Source: Draconibacterium aestuarii (GTDB lineage Bacteria > Bacteroidota > Bacteroidia > Bacteroidales > Prolixibacteraceae). From it: a stretch of DNA of 64,000 nt. Shown here in pieces: positions 25,375 to 36,100 of this stretch. Under the pieces are notes generated by a model. It ran no database searches. It was given only the letters and a program-made list of their open reading frames with translations, and had not been told where the DNA came from. Both the position numbers and the translations under genes were made by a program. The stretch is taken from positions 248,001 through 312,000 of the forward strand of contig JAPOHD010000007.1 in the NCBI GenBank assembly GCA_026671195.1. Reading direction: 5' to 3'. Position 1 is the stretch's first letter; each line of letters opens with the position of its first letter.

Positions 25375-26178
25375 ATGAAAATTACTGAATCATCATCATT
25401 ATACGATAATCTGGAAAAAATGTCGGTGAGAGAAATTCTGACCGGAATAAACAACGAAGATGCCAAAATCCATGAGGCAGTTAAAACTCAAATTCCAAAG
25501 ATTGAGCAGCTGGTAGAACAGCTTGTCGACAGGATAAAATCAGGAGGTCGATTATTTTATCTGGGCGCAGGTACAAGTGGCCGGCTGGGAATTTTGGATG
25601 CCTCGGAAATTCCTCCAACTTTTGGAATGCCCTATGGAGTAGTAATTGGCCTTATCGCAGGTGGCGACACAGCCATTCGTAAAGCGGTTGAAGCAGCCGA
25701 AGATGACATTAATGGGGGCTGGAGCGATTTGCAGGCCTTTGATATAAACAAAAAAGATACAGTGGTTGGGATTGCCGCATCAGGAGGTACTCCATACGTA
25801 ATCGGAGCACTTAAAGATGCCAATCAAAACGGATTGCTTACCGGATGTATTACCTGTAATCCCGATTCAAAAATTGCTGAAGTTGCCCAAATTGCCATAG
25901 AACCTATTGTTGGCCCTGAGTTTTTAACCGGAAGTACCCGTATGAAAGCCGGAACAGCACAAAAAATGGTTCTGAATATGATCACCACCTCGCTGATGAT
26001 AAAACTGGGCCGCGTGAAAGGGAACAAAATGGTGGATATGCAATTAACCAATAAAAAACTGGTAGAACGGGGTTCGAAAATGATTGTTGATGAACTTGGA
26101 ATAGGCATTGACGAAGCCCGAAGACTTCTCCTTTTACACGGATCGGTGCGTGCAGTTTTAGATAACTTCAGAGTATAA
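25375..26178 (+). CDS. murQ: N-acetylmuramic acid 6-phosphate etherase
   Basis: 267 residues with a single SIS-fold domain. The hallmark LGAGTSGRLGILDASEIPPTFG (about residues 62-83) includes the catalytic glutamate of A-S-E-I. GIAASGGTPYVIGAL (about 126) and GPEFLTGSTRMKAGTAQKMVLN (about 180) complete the phosphosugar site. The enzyme cleaves the lactyl ether of MurNAc-6-phosphate to give GlcNAc-6-phosphate and D-lactate, the committed step of MurNAc catabolism in wall recycling. It is about 30 residues shorter than the E. coli enzyme, mainly at the C-terminus. It is coupled to the kinase gene upstream and followed by a strong terminator. Confidence 0.96.
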   Translation: MKITESSSLYDNLEKMSVREILTGINNEDAKIHEAVKTQIPKIEQLVEQLVDRIKSGGRLFYLGAGTSGRLGILDASEIPPTFGMPYGVVIGLIAGGDTAIRKAVEAAEDDINGGWSDLQAFDINKKDTVVGIAASGGTPYVIGALKDANQNGLLTGCITCNPDSKIAEVAQIAIEPIVGPEFLTGSTRMKAGTAQKMVLNMITTSLMIKLGRVKGNKMVDMQLTNKKLVERGSKMIVDELGIGIDEARRLLLLHGSVRAVLDNFRV

Positions 26179-26211
26179 GTACAAAAAATACTTATGGATA
26201 AGATCCTGAAA

Positions 26212-26248
26212 AAACACCACTTTCGAATATGAAAGTGGTGTTTTTTTA
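26212..26248 (+). terminator. Rho-independent terminator after murQ
   Basis: A perfect 13-bp stem (AAACACCACTTTC at 26212-26224 pairing with 26231-26243), with a 6-base loop, is followed by a T run. It closes the kinase/murQ transcript. Confidence 0.95.
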
Positions 26249-26359
26249 TTAGTTCTTACCAAAATTATTTTATTGAAATACAACCAAAAATAATCTTGTC
26301 CTTTTTCATTCGGGCGGATAAATATGAATTACCAGTAGACCAATCTTAAAAATGAATAA

Positions 26360-28315
26360 TTAATAATTTTCGCTAAGCCAAACATTCATTTTATTGGCTC
26401 CCCTGTTGTTCCATACATAATATGGGATAGCCGTAAAGATCTCATTGTTTACACTACCCGATGCTTTTATCACTTCCACTCCTGCTAAAAGATCGGATCT
26501 ATATCCGGTAGAGAACCGGGTATTTTCTGAAATGGCAATTGATTCAATTTTAGGATTATCAACTTCTTCCACACAATAAACAATTGGTCCGCGTTCAAGA
26601 GCCACTTTCCCCCTGTCGTCTTCAACCAGATTATTGGCTCTTACTTTTCGCACATTCATTGGCAGCAACAATTCAATAGTATCACCCGAATTCCATTCCC
26701 GGGTAAACACGGCATACCCATTTTCTATTTTGTAATCTACATTTTCGTTGTTAACTGTAAGGGTTGGTTTAGCATCTATTATTTCGTTATACGAATATAA
26801 ATCGCCAGGTACCGCTGTATTTACCGACCAACCCGGAATTCGAACCTTTACACTAAATGCAGATTTCTTTTCAGGAGATACCGAAATTCTAACATCCCCT
26901 TCCCACGGATATTTGGTTTCTTGTGCAACTTTTACTGTATTTCCTTTAATTTCAAGCTCAGTACTACTTTGAACAAAAAGATTTATGTATAAATTATCAT
27001 CTTTCTGTGCATAAATGTAGCCAGGAACCGAAGGCATAAAACGGCACAAATTTGTGGGACAACACGAACAATCGAACCAGGTTTGACGTTCAAGATGTTC
27101 GCGATTAAAATGATAATGCATATCACACGAAAGCGGATTGGGATAAAAGAATTCCTTTCCGTTTAGGGCCACTCCTGAAATTACTCCGTTATAGAGGCTT
27201 CTTTCCAACACATCGATGTATTTTGAGTCGCCATACAGCAAGAACATCCTGTAGTTCCAGTACACATTGGCGATGGCTGCACAGGTTTCGTTATAAGCTG
27301 TCAGGTTTGGTAATTCATAATTTTCACCAAAAGCTTCTCCATCGTGTTTTGCTCCAATTCCTCCGGTGATGTACATCTTTTTTGTTACAACATTATCCCA
27401 TATTTTATTTACCGCACTTTTGTAGGCCGTATCGTTATAAAGTGCAGCGATGTCAGTCATTCCGGCGTACATATAGGCTGCACGCACGGCATGTCCAACC
27501 GCTTCGTCCTGTTCAGTTACAGGTTTGTGGTCCTGGTTGTAACGCCCCCAAAGTTCGCGTTTGGTGCTGTCGCCACGCGTATCTAAAAAATGACGCGCCA
27601 AATCGAGGTATTCCTTTTTATCCGTAATTAAAAACAGCTTTATTAAACCGGTTTCTACGATCTGATGCCCCGGAACCTGGTTATTTTCGTTGGCTCCAAA
27701 AACTTTCACAAGCAAATCAGCATTTTTTGTAGCGATATCCAAAAAGTTTGTTTTTCCTGTGGCAATATAATGAGCTGCTGCTGCCTCAAACATATGACCT
27801 GCGTTATACAATTCATGGCTCCAGGCAAGGCCTTCCCAGCGTTCCCCAGGAGGACACCATTCTGCTGGCGAATGAGTCGGGTCAATGGTTTTCCAGGTGG
27901 TAAGGTAACCATCTTCTTCTTGTCCGATAGCAATAATTTCGATCAAAGAATCCACATAAGCATCCAATTTTGGGTCGGGAATGGTGGTCATGGAATAAGC
28001 AGCACCTTCAATAATTTTGTACACATCGGTATCGTCAAAAGGCATATCACCTCTCACGGTTCCTTCCATTTTTCCTCCGGCAATCAGGAAATTTTCTAAA
28101 CGTCCTGTTTCTTCACATTTCTCAAAAGAAGCCGGTATTGTCGCTGTTCGATTGGTTTCAATTTTTGGCAGCCAAAAATTATCGTTTATTTGAACACCGC
28201 TGAATGAAACACCCGAAATGGGATATTCAGCGTGTTGGGTTTTGGGTTCTTCTTTTTGTGTTTTGCAACCAATAAGAAGTACAAAAAAGGAGATGATTAG
28301 ATAATTTAGTTTCAT
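26360..28315 (-). CDS. GH127 beta-L-arabinofuranosidase-like lipoprotein
   Basis: 651 residues. A lipoprotein signal ends in LLIGC near residue 16. The family entry GVQINDNFWLPKIETNRTATIPASFEKCEETGRLENF (seen in part near residue 38) is typical of GH127 (former DUF1680). YNETCAAIAN (about residue 341) supplies the Glu and Cys, and DCSCCPTN (about 422) the Cys pair, that in characterised GH127 bind zinc and provide the cysteine nucleophile. The family removes beta-L-arabinofuranose, and some relatives act on other furanosides. It diverges from the arabinan-type hybrid sensor gene, which fits a role on arabinose-rich polymers. The catalytic residues look intact. It lies 181 bases past murQ and is convergent with it. 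Confidence 0.9.
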   Translation of the reverse strand: MKLNYLIISFFVLLIGCKTQKEEPKTQHAEYPISGVSFSGVQINDNFWLPKIETNRTATIPASFEKCEETGRLENFLIAGGKMEGTVRGDMPFDDTDVYKIIEGAAYSMTTIPDPKLDAYVDSLIEIIAIGQEEDGYLTTWKTIDPTHSPAEWCPPGERWEGLAWSHELYNAGHMFEAAAAHYIATGKTNFLDIATKNADLLVKVFGANENNQVPGHQIVETGLIKLFLITDKKEYLDLARHFLDTRGDSTKRELWGRYNQDHKPVTEQDEAVGHAVRAAYMYAGMTDIAALYNDTAYKSAVNKIWDNVVTKKMYITGGIGAKHDGEAFGENYELPNLTAYNETCAAIANVYWNYRMFLLYGDSKYIDVLERSLYNGVISGVALNGKEFFYPNPLSCDMHYHFNREHLERQTWFDCSCCPTNLCRFMPSVPGYIYAQKDDNLYINLFVQSSTELEIKGNTVKVAQETKYPWEGDVRISVSPEKKSAFSVKVRIPGWSVNTAVPGDLYSYNEIIDAKPTLTVNNENVDYKIENGYAVFTREWNSGDTIELLLPMNVRKVRANNLVEDDRGKVALERGPIVYCVEEVDNPKIESIAISENTRFSTGYRSDLLAGVEVIKASGSVNNEIFTAIPYYVWNNRGANKMNVWLSENY

Positions 28316-28702
28316 TAATAGTAGTTATTTCAATTGTTAATTATTTGATTCGTCCAGTTTTCATTCAAAGAGTATTTTCTACTCTCACAACAATTCAAAT
28401 GTAATATAAAACGGCCTAAAATATGTGGATAATCAGAGAAATGAAGTGGACAAATAATGATTTGGAAAAAAGGAATCAACAGAATAACTACTGATAAACT
28501 AATGGTTTTCGAGACACTATATAGTAGATGTACAAATTTAATGCCCTTTACCACTCAAAACCTTCAAATTCCCCATTCTATTTGAAATGATGAACGTTAA
28601 AGCCAGTGACTTAACGGAATTGCTCAGGTATTGTGTAAGAGGACTTCAAATTCAGGCAGGCCCACACATGCAGCCCAATTAACCTTTAGTGTAATGCCTG
28701 AT
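28316..28702. other. Non-coding stretch between GH127 and the hybrid sensor gene
   Basis: About 390 bases of AT-rich DNA. A minus-strand TACATTTG (28396-28403) could be a -7 element for GH127, but its -33 box is missing. A 31-codon plus-strand frame at 28587-28682 and a 74-codon minus-strand frame at 28330-28554 have no recognisable content. Nothing else is seen. Confidence 0.4.
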
Positions 28703-28733
28703 TTTGTGTGAGAACTTTTATTATCTAGATTTG
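28703..28733 (+). promoter_or_regulatory. Consensus Bacteroidota promoter for the hybrid sensor
   Basis: TTTG at 28703-28706, exactly 19 bases, then TAGATTTG at 28726-28733: a full match to TTTG-N19-TAnnTTTG. Transcription should begin near 28738-28740. That leaves only about 5 bases before the ATG at 28745, so the in-frame ATG at 28763, which also begins a better signal peptide, is the more likely start. Confidence 0.8.
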
Positions 28734-28762
28734 TATATAGACTTATGCGACGAACAACCATT

Positions 28763-31700
28763 ATGCAAATTTATTTGAAAAATACATTGATAATCCTTTT
28801 TCTGGTAGCATTAACTGGTGTTGTTTTTGCATTTAACTCGGACACAAATCCTGAACAGTTAAGGTTTAGTTACATCACAACAAACAATGGGTTACCTCAA
28901 AATACGGTTGATTGTATTTTAAAAGACAGCCGGGGTTTTATGTGGTTTGGAACCTGGAACGGATTGTGTCGTTACGATGGATATTCTTTTAAAACCTACC
29001 AACGAAATCAAAATATGGTTTCGCTTCCAAGTAATTTTATACAAACTCTTTGCGAGGACGGGTTAGGAAACATTTGGGTTGGAAGTGCTAAAGGACTAAT
29101 TTGTTTCGACTACCAGAATTTGCGATTTATGAGCAACGAATCGTTAAACGACAATATCGCTAAGTTTGCCATTACGCATACTTTAAAAGATAATACCGGC
29201 AACTTGTGGGTGGCTACCGAAGAAGAAGGACTCTGGAAGATTAATCAGAATAACAATGGTGAAATAACAAGCACAAAGGTTTTCGACAAGCTATTGTCCA
29301 ATCGAAATATAAGTAATCTTTGCCTGTTAAACGATAATGATTTGCTGATTGCCACAGAAAATGGGCTGATAACTGTTGATGTAAATAAAGGAGTTGCAGC
29401 GTCCGTTTGGAAGGAACTTGAGAAAGATCTTGCGGGCCAGAACATTTCCAAACTATTTCGTGACTCGCATAGCAATATATGGGCAGGCACCGAAAATGGA
29501 TTATTTCTTTACGAAACTGCCACTAAACAAACCACCTATTTTGGTGCGGAAAATAATGTTGAAACCGATCTAAATCACTTAACCGTTTACGACATTATTG
29601 AAGATAACAATGGAACCGTTATAGTGGGAACCCTGGGCGGACTTAACTATTTTGATTATGGCAAAAAAACTTTTTTGAGCATCTCAGACGAAACTGAATC
29701 AAAAAAATACTTAAACACTCCTTTTGTAAATTCCTTATATGCCGATGAAGATGGGAACATTTGGATTGGCACCGAAAAGGGTGGCGTAAATTATTACAAT
29801 TCTTATCAGAAACCATTTTATTCGATTAAACACGATCCCAGCAACAACAACACAATTAGCCACAACACGATTAATTCAATATTTATAGAGGAAAATTATT
29901 GGTGGATCGGAACTGCAGGTGGTGGACTAAATAAACTTAGCGCCGATGGAAAAAACAATGTAAGGTTTGAATCTGATCCAGGTAATAATAGAAGCATTTA
30001 CAGCAATTTTATTTCGTCGCTTTTACGAGACCAAAACAAAAATATGTGGGTAGGAACCTGGGGTGGCGGCATTAACCTACTGCTTTCAGAATATAAAAAT
30101 CAGTTCAGGGTTTTGCTTCATAACCCTTTCGATTCGACCAGTTTATGCAACAATTTTGTTTCGTCGTTAAAGGAAATTGACAAAAGCAGAATTTTAGTAG
30201 GAACCCGAAACGGACTTGATATTTTTAATCCTTCTGAAAATACATTCTTGCATGTTCACGAAAAAATGAACCTTGCAAATGATTTGGAAGTTGGCTGCCT
30301 GTTAGCTGATCAAAAGGAACGAATCTGGATTGGAACACGAAACGGGTTGTACCGTTTGTCACGTAGAGATTTACTTGAATTCGCTCCTACTACAAAAACC
30401 ACAGAGTTTGTTAAATATACGAACCAAACCAACAATACCGGTTCATTGGCGGGTAATTATGTGATCTCGCTTTGCGAAACAAAAGACAGCACAGTTTGGC
30501 TGGGTACCTATGGTAACGGAATTTGTAAATATGTGGAGGACAAAGGATCGGGGCATTTTATTAATTATTCAGAAAAAGACGGGCTGTGCAATAACTTTGC
30601 CTATTCGATTGAAGAAGATCTGCAGGGAAATTTGTGGATAAGCACCGACAAAGGACTCTCAAAGTTTAATCCCGAAACTAAAGAATTTCAGAATTTTTAC
30701 ACCAGCGACGGACTGTTAAGCGACCAGTTTTATTGGTCTGCATCGTTTGCCGACGCAAATGGGAATCTATACTTCGGAGGGATTAAAGGATTAAACTATT
30801 TTTCGCCTGAGCAAATAGAACCCTATCCAAATACGCCGCATCCTGTTTTTACCGAATTCTCGGTTTTTAACACTCCGGTTAAAGTTGGCGACAAATACCA
30901 TTCAAAAGCTATTCTTGATAAACCTATTGAAGAAACCCGGAAAATAAATCTTTCGTACAAAGACGCTGTGTTTTCTATCGAATTTTCTGCCCTCGACTAT
31001 TTTCTTCCAAACAAAATAAAGTATGCCTACAAAATGGAAGGTGTGGATCAGGATTGGGTGGAGGTTCCTTCAACCCGGCGTTTTGCTAATTATACCAACC
31101 TGTCGGGTGGCGATTACACCTTTAAAATAAAAGCTACCAACAGCGATGGTGTTTGGTCGGAGAACGAACGGGAATTAGTAATATACGTACAACCACCTTT
31201 CTGGCAAACAACCTGGTTCCAGTTCTTGTCGGTTCTAAGTATCATATTTCTTGTAATGGCTTACATTCGATATCGCACCCGGTTTTTAAAAGAGCAAAAA
31301 CAAAAACTGGAAAAACAGGTGCGCGAACGAACCCATCAAATCGAAGAGCAAAAAGAAGAGATTGCCAAACAACGCGACGAAGTAATTGAATTAAATGAAA
31401 AAGTGAAGCTCGTAAATCAGTTACGCCTGCGTTTTTTCACTAATATCTCGCATGAATTCCGTACACCGCTTACGCTAATCATCGATCCTTTGGAGCAATT
31501 AAAGCAAAAGTTAAAAGACAACCAGGATGCAAAAAATACAATTACCATAATCAATCGAAATGCACAACGTCTGCTCCACTTAATCAACCAGCTTTTGTAT
31601 TTCAGACGAATTGAAACCGGCAAACTCGATTTAAATGTAAGTAACGGAAACCTTGTGGAATACCTGTCCGGTATTTTTGAATCATTTAAAGACTTGGCTG

Positions 31701-33034
31701 ATCATCAACAAATTAACTACCATTTTTTTGCAGAAAAAACCAATAAAGAAACCTGGTTTGATGCCGAAAAAGTGGAAAATGTGTTCTACAACCTACTATC
31801 AAATGCCTTTAAACATACACCTGTATCAGGAAACATTAGTATGAAGGTTGAGTTTATTGATAGTACAAACAGAAATTGCATTGATCCTCCTTATGTTGTC
31901 ATTCGTATTCAAGACTCGGGCACAGGAATTTCACAGAAACATTTACCCAATATTTTTAAACGCTTCTACAAAGCCGAGGAAGCCAATAAAGATTCGTACT
32001 TTACCAGTTCAGGAATTGGTCTGGCACTTACCTACGAAATAGTACAAGCCTTGCACGGCGAAATTAAAGTAGAGAGTGAATTGAGCAAGGGCAGTTCGTT
32101 TGCCGTGTGTATTCCCTATACAAAAGATCGTTTCTCAGAAAATGAAATTAATCAAACCGCTGTTCCAACCGACATTAATATAGAAGGCCGTGTAAACGTA
32201 CTTGCAGAACACATTATTGCAGAAAAAACGGGTTACGAACAAGAAAACGATTCGCAAGAGAATAAATCGAAACCAACCATATTAATTGTGGAAGACAATT
32301 TTGATCTGCGTAGTTTCTTGTTGCAAACACTTCGCTCAGATTACCGGGTTTTGGGTGCTGAAAATGGAAAGATTGGTTTGGAAATGGCGAAAAAATATTC
32401 TCCAGAATTAATTATCAGCGATGTAATGATGCCTGTAATGGACGGCATTGAACTCTGCAGCCGACTAAAGAAAAATATTCAAACAAGCCATATTCCAATC
32501 GTATTGTTAACGGCTAAAAATATGGTGGAAAGCTGGATTGAAGGGTTGGAAACCGGTGCCGACGATTACATTCCAAAACCATTCAATTTCCAAATTCTCC
32601 AGGTAAAAATGCGTAACCTTATTGAATCGCGCAGAACGATTAAACAAATGTTTAGCCGCCCCGAAAACATTTCTTTCGAGCAGATAATGCCCAATACTTT
32701 GGATCAGAAATTCATAAACAAAGCATACGAAGTACTGGAAAAAAACTATACCGAATCTCATTTTACAGTCGATCAGTTCGCCAAAGAAATGTTTGTTAGC
32801 CAAAGTTTGTTGTACAAAAAAATAAAAGCCCTGACAGATCTTAACATCACTGATTTTATTAATTCCTTCAAATTAAAAAAAGCCATTGAACTAATAAAAA
32901 CAAGTAGCGAGCCCATATCTGAAATTGCGTATAAAGTCGGTTTTAACGATCCTAAATATTTTAGCCGTATCTTTAAAAAGTTTTATGGTATGAGTCCGAG
33001 CGATTTTTCAAAAAATCCACAAACGCCTAGCTAA
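28763..33034 (+). CDS. Hybrid two-component system sensor/regulator (HTCS) of the arabinan locus
   Basis: 1423 residues from the preferred ATG (1429 from 28745). After a signal peptide (MQIYLKNTLIILFLVAL) come 14 or so periplasmic propeller blades (about 30-715) and a Y_Y_Y domain (about 730-800). A membrane helix (about 810-830) leads to a coiled coil and then HisKA with the phosphoacceptor in NISHEFRTPLTL (about 897). The HATPase domain follows (NLLSNAFKHTP about 1010; SSGIGLALTYEIV), then a receiver with phospho-acceptor Asp in ISDVMMPVMDG (about 1220) and a C-terminal AraC-type helix-turn-helix (about 1310-1420, ending FGMSP-like YGMSPSDF). One polypeptide thus senses an oligosaccharide outside and activates genes inside. 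The SusC gene 131 bases downstream is the obvious target; GH127 upstream is a second. All core residues are present. Confidence 0.97.
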   Translation: MQIYLKNTLIILFLVALTGVVFAFNSDTNPEQLRFSYITTNNGLPQNTVDCILKDSRGFMWFGTWNGLCRYDGYSFKTYQRNQNMVSLPSNFIQTLCEDGLGNIWVGSAKGLICFDYQNLRFMSNESLNDNIAKFAITHTLKDNTGNLWVATEEEGLWKINQNNNGEITSTKVFDKLLSNRNISNLCLLNDNDLLIATENGLITVDVNKGVAASVWKELEKDLAGQNISKLFRDSHSNIWAGTENGLFLYETATKQTTYFGAENNVETDLNHLTVYDIIEDNNGTVIVGTLGGLNYFDYGKKTFLSISDETESKKYLNTPFVNSLYADEDGNIWIGTEKGGVNYYNSYQKPFYSIKHDPSNNNTISHNTINSIFIEENYWWIGTAGGGLNKLSADGKNNVRFESDPGNNRSIYSNFISSLLRDQNKNMWVGTWGGGINLLLSEYKNQFRVLLHNPFDSTSLCNNFVSSLKEIDKSRILVGTRNGLDIFNPSENTFLHVHEKMNLANDLEVGCLLADQKERIWIGTRNGLYRLSRRDLLEFAPTTKTTEFVKYTNQTNNTGSLAGNYVISLCETKDSTVWLGTYGNGICKYVEDKGSGHFINYSEKDGLCNNFAYSIEEDLQGNLWISTDKGLSKFNPETKEFQNFYTSDGLLSDQFYWSASFADANGNLYFGGIKGLNYFSPEQIEPYPNTPHPVFTEFSVFNTPVKVGDKYHSKAILDKPIEETRKINLSYKDAVFSIEFSALDYFLPNKIKYAYKMEGVDQDWVEVPSTRRFANYTNLSGGDYTFKIKATNSDGVWSENERELVIYVQPPFWQTTWFQFLSVLSIIFLVMAYIRYRTRFLKEQKQKLEKQVRERTHQIEEQKEEIAKQRDEVIELNEKVKLVNQLRLRFFTNISHEFRTPLTLIIDPLEQLKQKLKDNQDAKNTITIINRNAQRLLHLINQLLYFRRIETGKLDLNVSNGNLVEYLSGIFESFKDLADHQQINYHFFAEKTNKETWFDAEKVENVFYNLLSNAFKHTPVSGNISMKVEFIDSTNRNCIDPPYVVIRIQDSGTGISQKHLPNIFKRFYKAEEANKDSYFTSSGIGLALTYEIVQALHGEIKVESELSKGSSFAVCIPYTKDRFSENEINQTAVPTDINIEGRVNVLAEHIIAEKTGYEQENDSQENKSKPTILIVEDNFDLRSFLLQTLRSDYRVLGAENGKIGLEMAKKYSPELIISDVMMPVMDGIELCSRLKKNIQTSHIPIVLLTAKNMVESWIEGLETGADDYIPKPFNFQILQVKMRNLIESRRTIKQMFSRPENISFEQIMPNTLDQKFINKAYEVLEKNYTESHFTVDQFAKEMFVSQSLLYKKIKALTDLNITDFINSFKLKKAIELIKTSSEPISEIAYKVGFNDPKYFSRIFKKFYGMSPSDFSKNPQTPS

Positions 33035-33165
33035 CTGCAACTTACACCCACCCAATTATTTATTTACCGAATTATCCACTTCCTTTCCGAAATCGTCCTC
33101 CCCTTTCATGTACACGTCAATGTAATTTTATGCCAGTTTAAAATTGATAACCAATTTAATTAATT

Positions 33166-36100
33166 ATGAAGAGAAACTTAACTTATCTATTGTCGTGCTT
33201 ATTTCTTTTTACATCAGGAATAAGTTTCGCGCAACACACCGTTACTGGTGTTGTTTACGACGCCGGGAGCAATACTACACTTCCCGGAGTAAATGTGGTT
33301 GAAAAAGGAACAGTAAATGGTACGATTACGAATATGGATGGAGAATATACCATAACTGTAGACGACGAAAATGCAACACTTGTATTTTCATTTATAGGTT
33401 TCACTGCACAGGAAGTTCCTATACAAGGAAAAACCAATGTTGATATAAACCTGGCACAAGATGTTATTGGTATTGAAGAAGTAGTTGCCATTGGTTACGG
33501 TACTCAAAAGAAATCGGATTTAACCGGTGCAATTGGTATTGTTGATGTTGAAGAGATGGCTCAAACAGCGACCAACGATGTAGGTAAAGCCTTGCAGGGA
33601 AAATTAGCGGGTGTAACTGTTCAGGGTTCAGGAGAACCGGGTGCTGCACCAAGAATAAAAATAAGGGGTATTGGCTCTTTTGGCGACAACTCTCCTTTAT
33701 ATGTAGTAGATGGAGTTTTTGCTCCTATAAACGATATTCCAATGTCTTCGATTCAGTCGGTGCAGGTATTAAAAGATGCTTCGGCTGCAGCCATTTACGG
33801 ATCAAGAGCGGCAAACGGAGTTGTTATTATTACTACAAACCGTGGTAAAAGCGGAGAAACGAAGGTCAACTATTCGGGTTATTATGGTGTACAAAACGTT
33901 ACACAACGTTACGATATGGCTAACCGCGAAGAATATCAGATGTTGGTTAATGAGGCTACCGAAAATGCTCTTTATTTTGATCCAAGCCTGGTAATCAAAC
34001 CTGCAAACGATCCAAATTCGCCCTACTATGTAAACAACATTGATACCGACTGGCAGGAAGAAGTATTTAAAACAGGTACAATTACAGACCATAATATATC
34101 AGTGAGTGGTGGTAACAAAGTATCGAACTTCAATATTGGATTGAACTATTTCGATCAAACTCCAACGGTTGAAGGTCGCGGACCATCATACAAACGATAC
34201 GGAATTTCTGTTACTTCTGATCATACAAAAGGAAGATTCAAATTTGGCGAGTCAATTCACTACACCATAGCCGATCAAACGCTTATGTCGTTTGTACACA
34301 CCGGTACTATGATGAATTACATGGTAAACGCCATTCCAACACTTCCTGTTTATGACGATTCTACTATCGACGGATACGGCAGTGCCAGCCAAACTATTCA
34401 TGGTTCGTACACTGCTAACGTTGTTGGTATGAACAGCATGATTGAAAGCGAAACACAACGTGCCCGCCTGATTGGGAATACATATGGCGAATTTGAAATT
34501 ATAGAAGGCTTAAAATATAAATTGAGCTTGAGTTACGAACGTACAGATTGGAGAGATCACCATTTCGACCCGGTGCATGATTTAGGATGGTTCTATGTAA
34601 ATAACATTGCGAAACTGGATGACAACCGCGGTTCGGGATATACGGGAACCGTTGAACAAACACTTTCTTACAACAAAGAATTTGGTAAATTAAATTTGAA
34701 TGCACTTGCCGGACATAGTGCTTTGAAATCAAAAATTTCAAGAAACTATGGCCATGCCGAAGGTTTTTCCGAACCTTACTTTAAAATGTTGAGTAATGGT
34801 GAATCAACCAGTTCGAAAAGCGATGAATTCCAATCGCGTCTTATCTCCTACTTTGGTCGTTTAATTTTAAGTTACGACGATAAATATTTAGTGACCGGAA
34901 CTATCCGTCGCGACGGTTCTTCGCGTTTTAGCCCGGCTAACAAATGGGGAAATTTCCCATCGGTAGCAATTGCATGGAAAATGCAAAACGAAAGTTTTAT
35001 GGCTTCAACAGAAGATGTAATAAGCGAATTAAAAGTAAGAGCCAGTTATGGTATTTTGGGTAATCAAAACATTGGCGACTACTTGTACCAGGGTTTTATT
35101 AATCCATATGCTCAATATGTTCTTAACGGACAGGCAGTATCGGGTGCTTCTCAATATATTCCCTCTTCACCTGATGTAAAATGGGAACAATCTATTTCAA
35201 CTAACATTGGTGTTGACCTTGGACTTTATAACAACAAACTTACATTTAACATCGACTATTTCGATCGTACAGTAGAAGATATGCTATACAGAGTTGTTAC
35301 TCCCGGTCACCTGGGATGGTACGATTGGGAATCGCCGGTAATCAATAACCTTTCAATTAAAAATTCAGGATTTGAATTTGCTGCAACTTTCCGGGATGTA
35401 AAAGGTAATTTCTCTTACTCGATCTCAGCCAACACATCTACATTAAAAAACGAAGTACTTTCGTTAGGTTACGGAAGCAATCCGATTTATGGAGCCATGA
35501 GCCGAACCGATATTGGCGGAGAAGTTGGTGAATTTTACGGATGGCAGGTTGAAAAAGTATTTCAAACTCAGACAGAAATCGACGCTTTAAATGCAAGCTC
35601 ACCAATCGGACGTTACCAGGAAGTGGATACACGCCCGGGAGACTTTATGTTTAAAGATATAAATGGACGTGACGAAAACGGTGATCTAACAGGATTTCCT
35701 GATGGTAAAGTTGACGACGACGACCGCACTTATTTGGGAAGTGCAATTCCAAATTTATATTATGGATTAAATTTCAACGCCGCATATAAAAACTTCGATT
35801 TCACACTTTCTGCTAACGGAGCCTCGGGAAACATGGTAAACAATGCCGTTCGTCGTGGAGTTGAAAGTGGTGCTGGCTGGGATAATTATGCAGCAAGTCT
35901 TTTGGATCGCTGGACACCTGAGAATACAGACACAGGACGTCCGCGTGTGGTAATGTATGACCCGAATAAAAACAACAGAGACTCTGATTACTGGCTGGAA
36001 GAAGGCAGCTATCTGCGTATTGCAAATGTTGAGTTAGGCTACAATTTCTCTCCAAAACTACTGAACAAAGTTAAAATGTCGTCATTACGTCTTTATGTAT

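Noticed and set aside
28330-28554. A 74-codon minus-strand frame behind the GH127 start
   Set aside because: No recognisable content and low-complexity hydrophobic composition typical of AT-rich intergenic DNA.
28587-28682. A 31-codon plus-strand frame starting ATGATG in the GH127/hybrid sensor gap
   Set aside because: No signal, motif or known family, and it ends before the consensus promoter. Chance cannot be excluded, so it is not called a gene.
33035-33165. Search for a constitutive promoter before the first SusC
   Set aside because: No TAnnTTTG element found; the region probably depends on the hybrid sensor, but its binding site cannot be recognised by eye.
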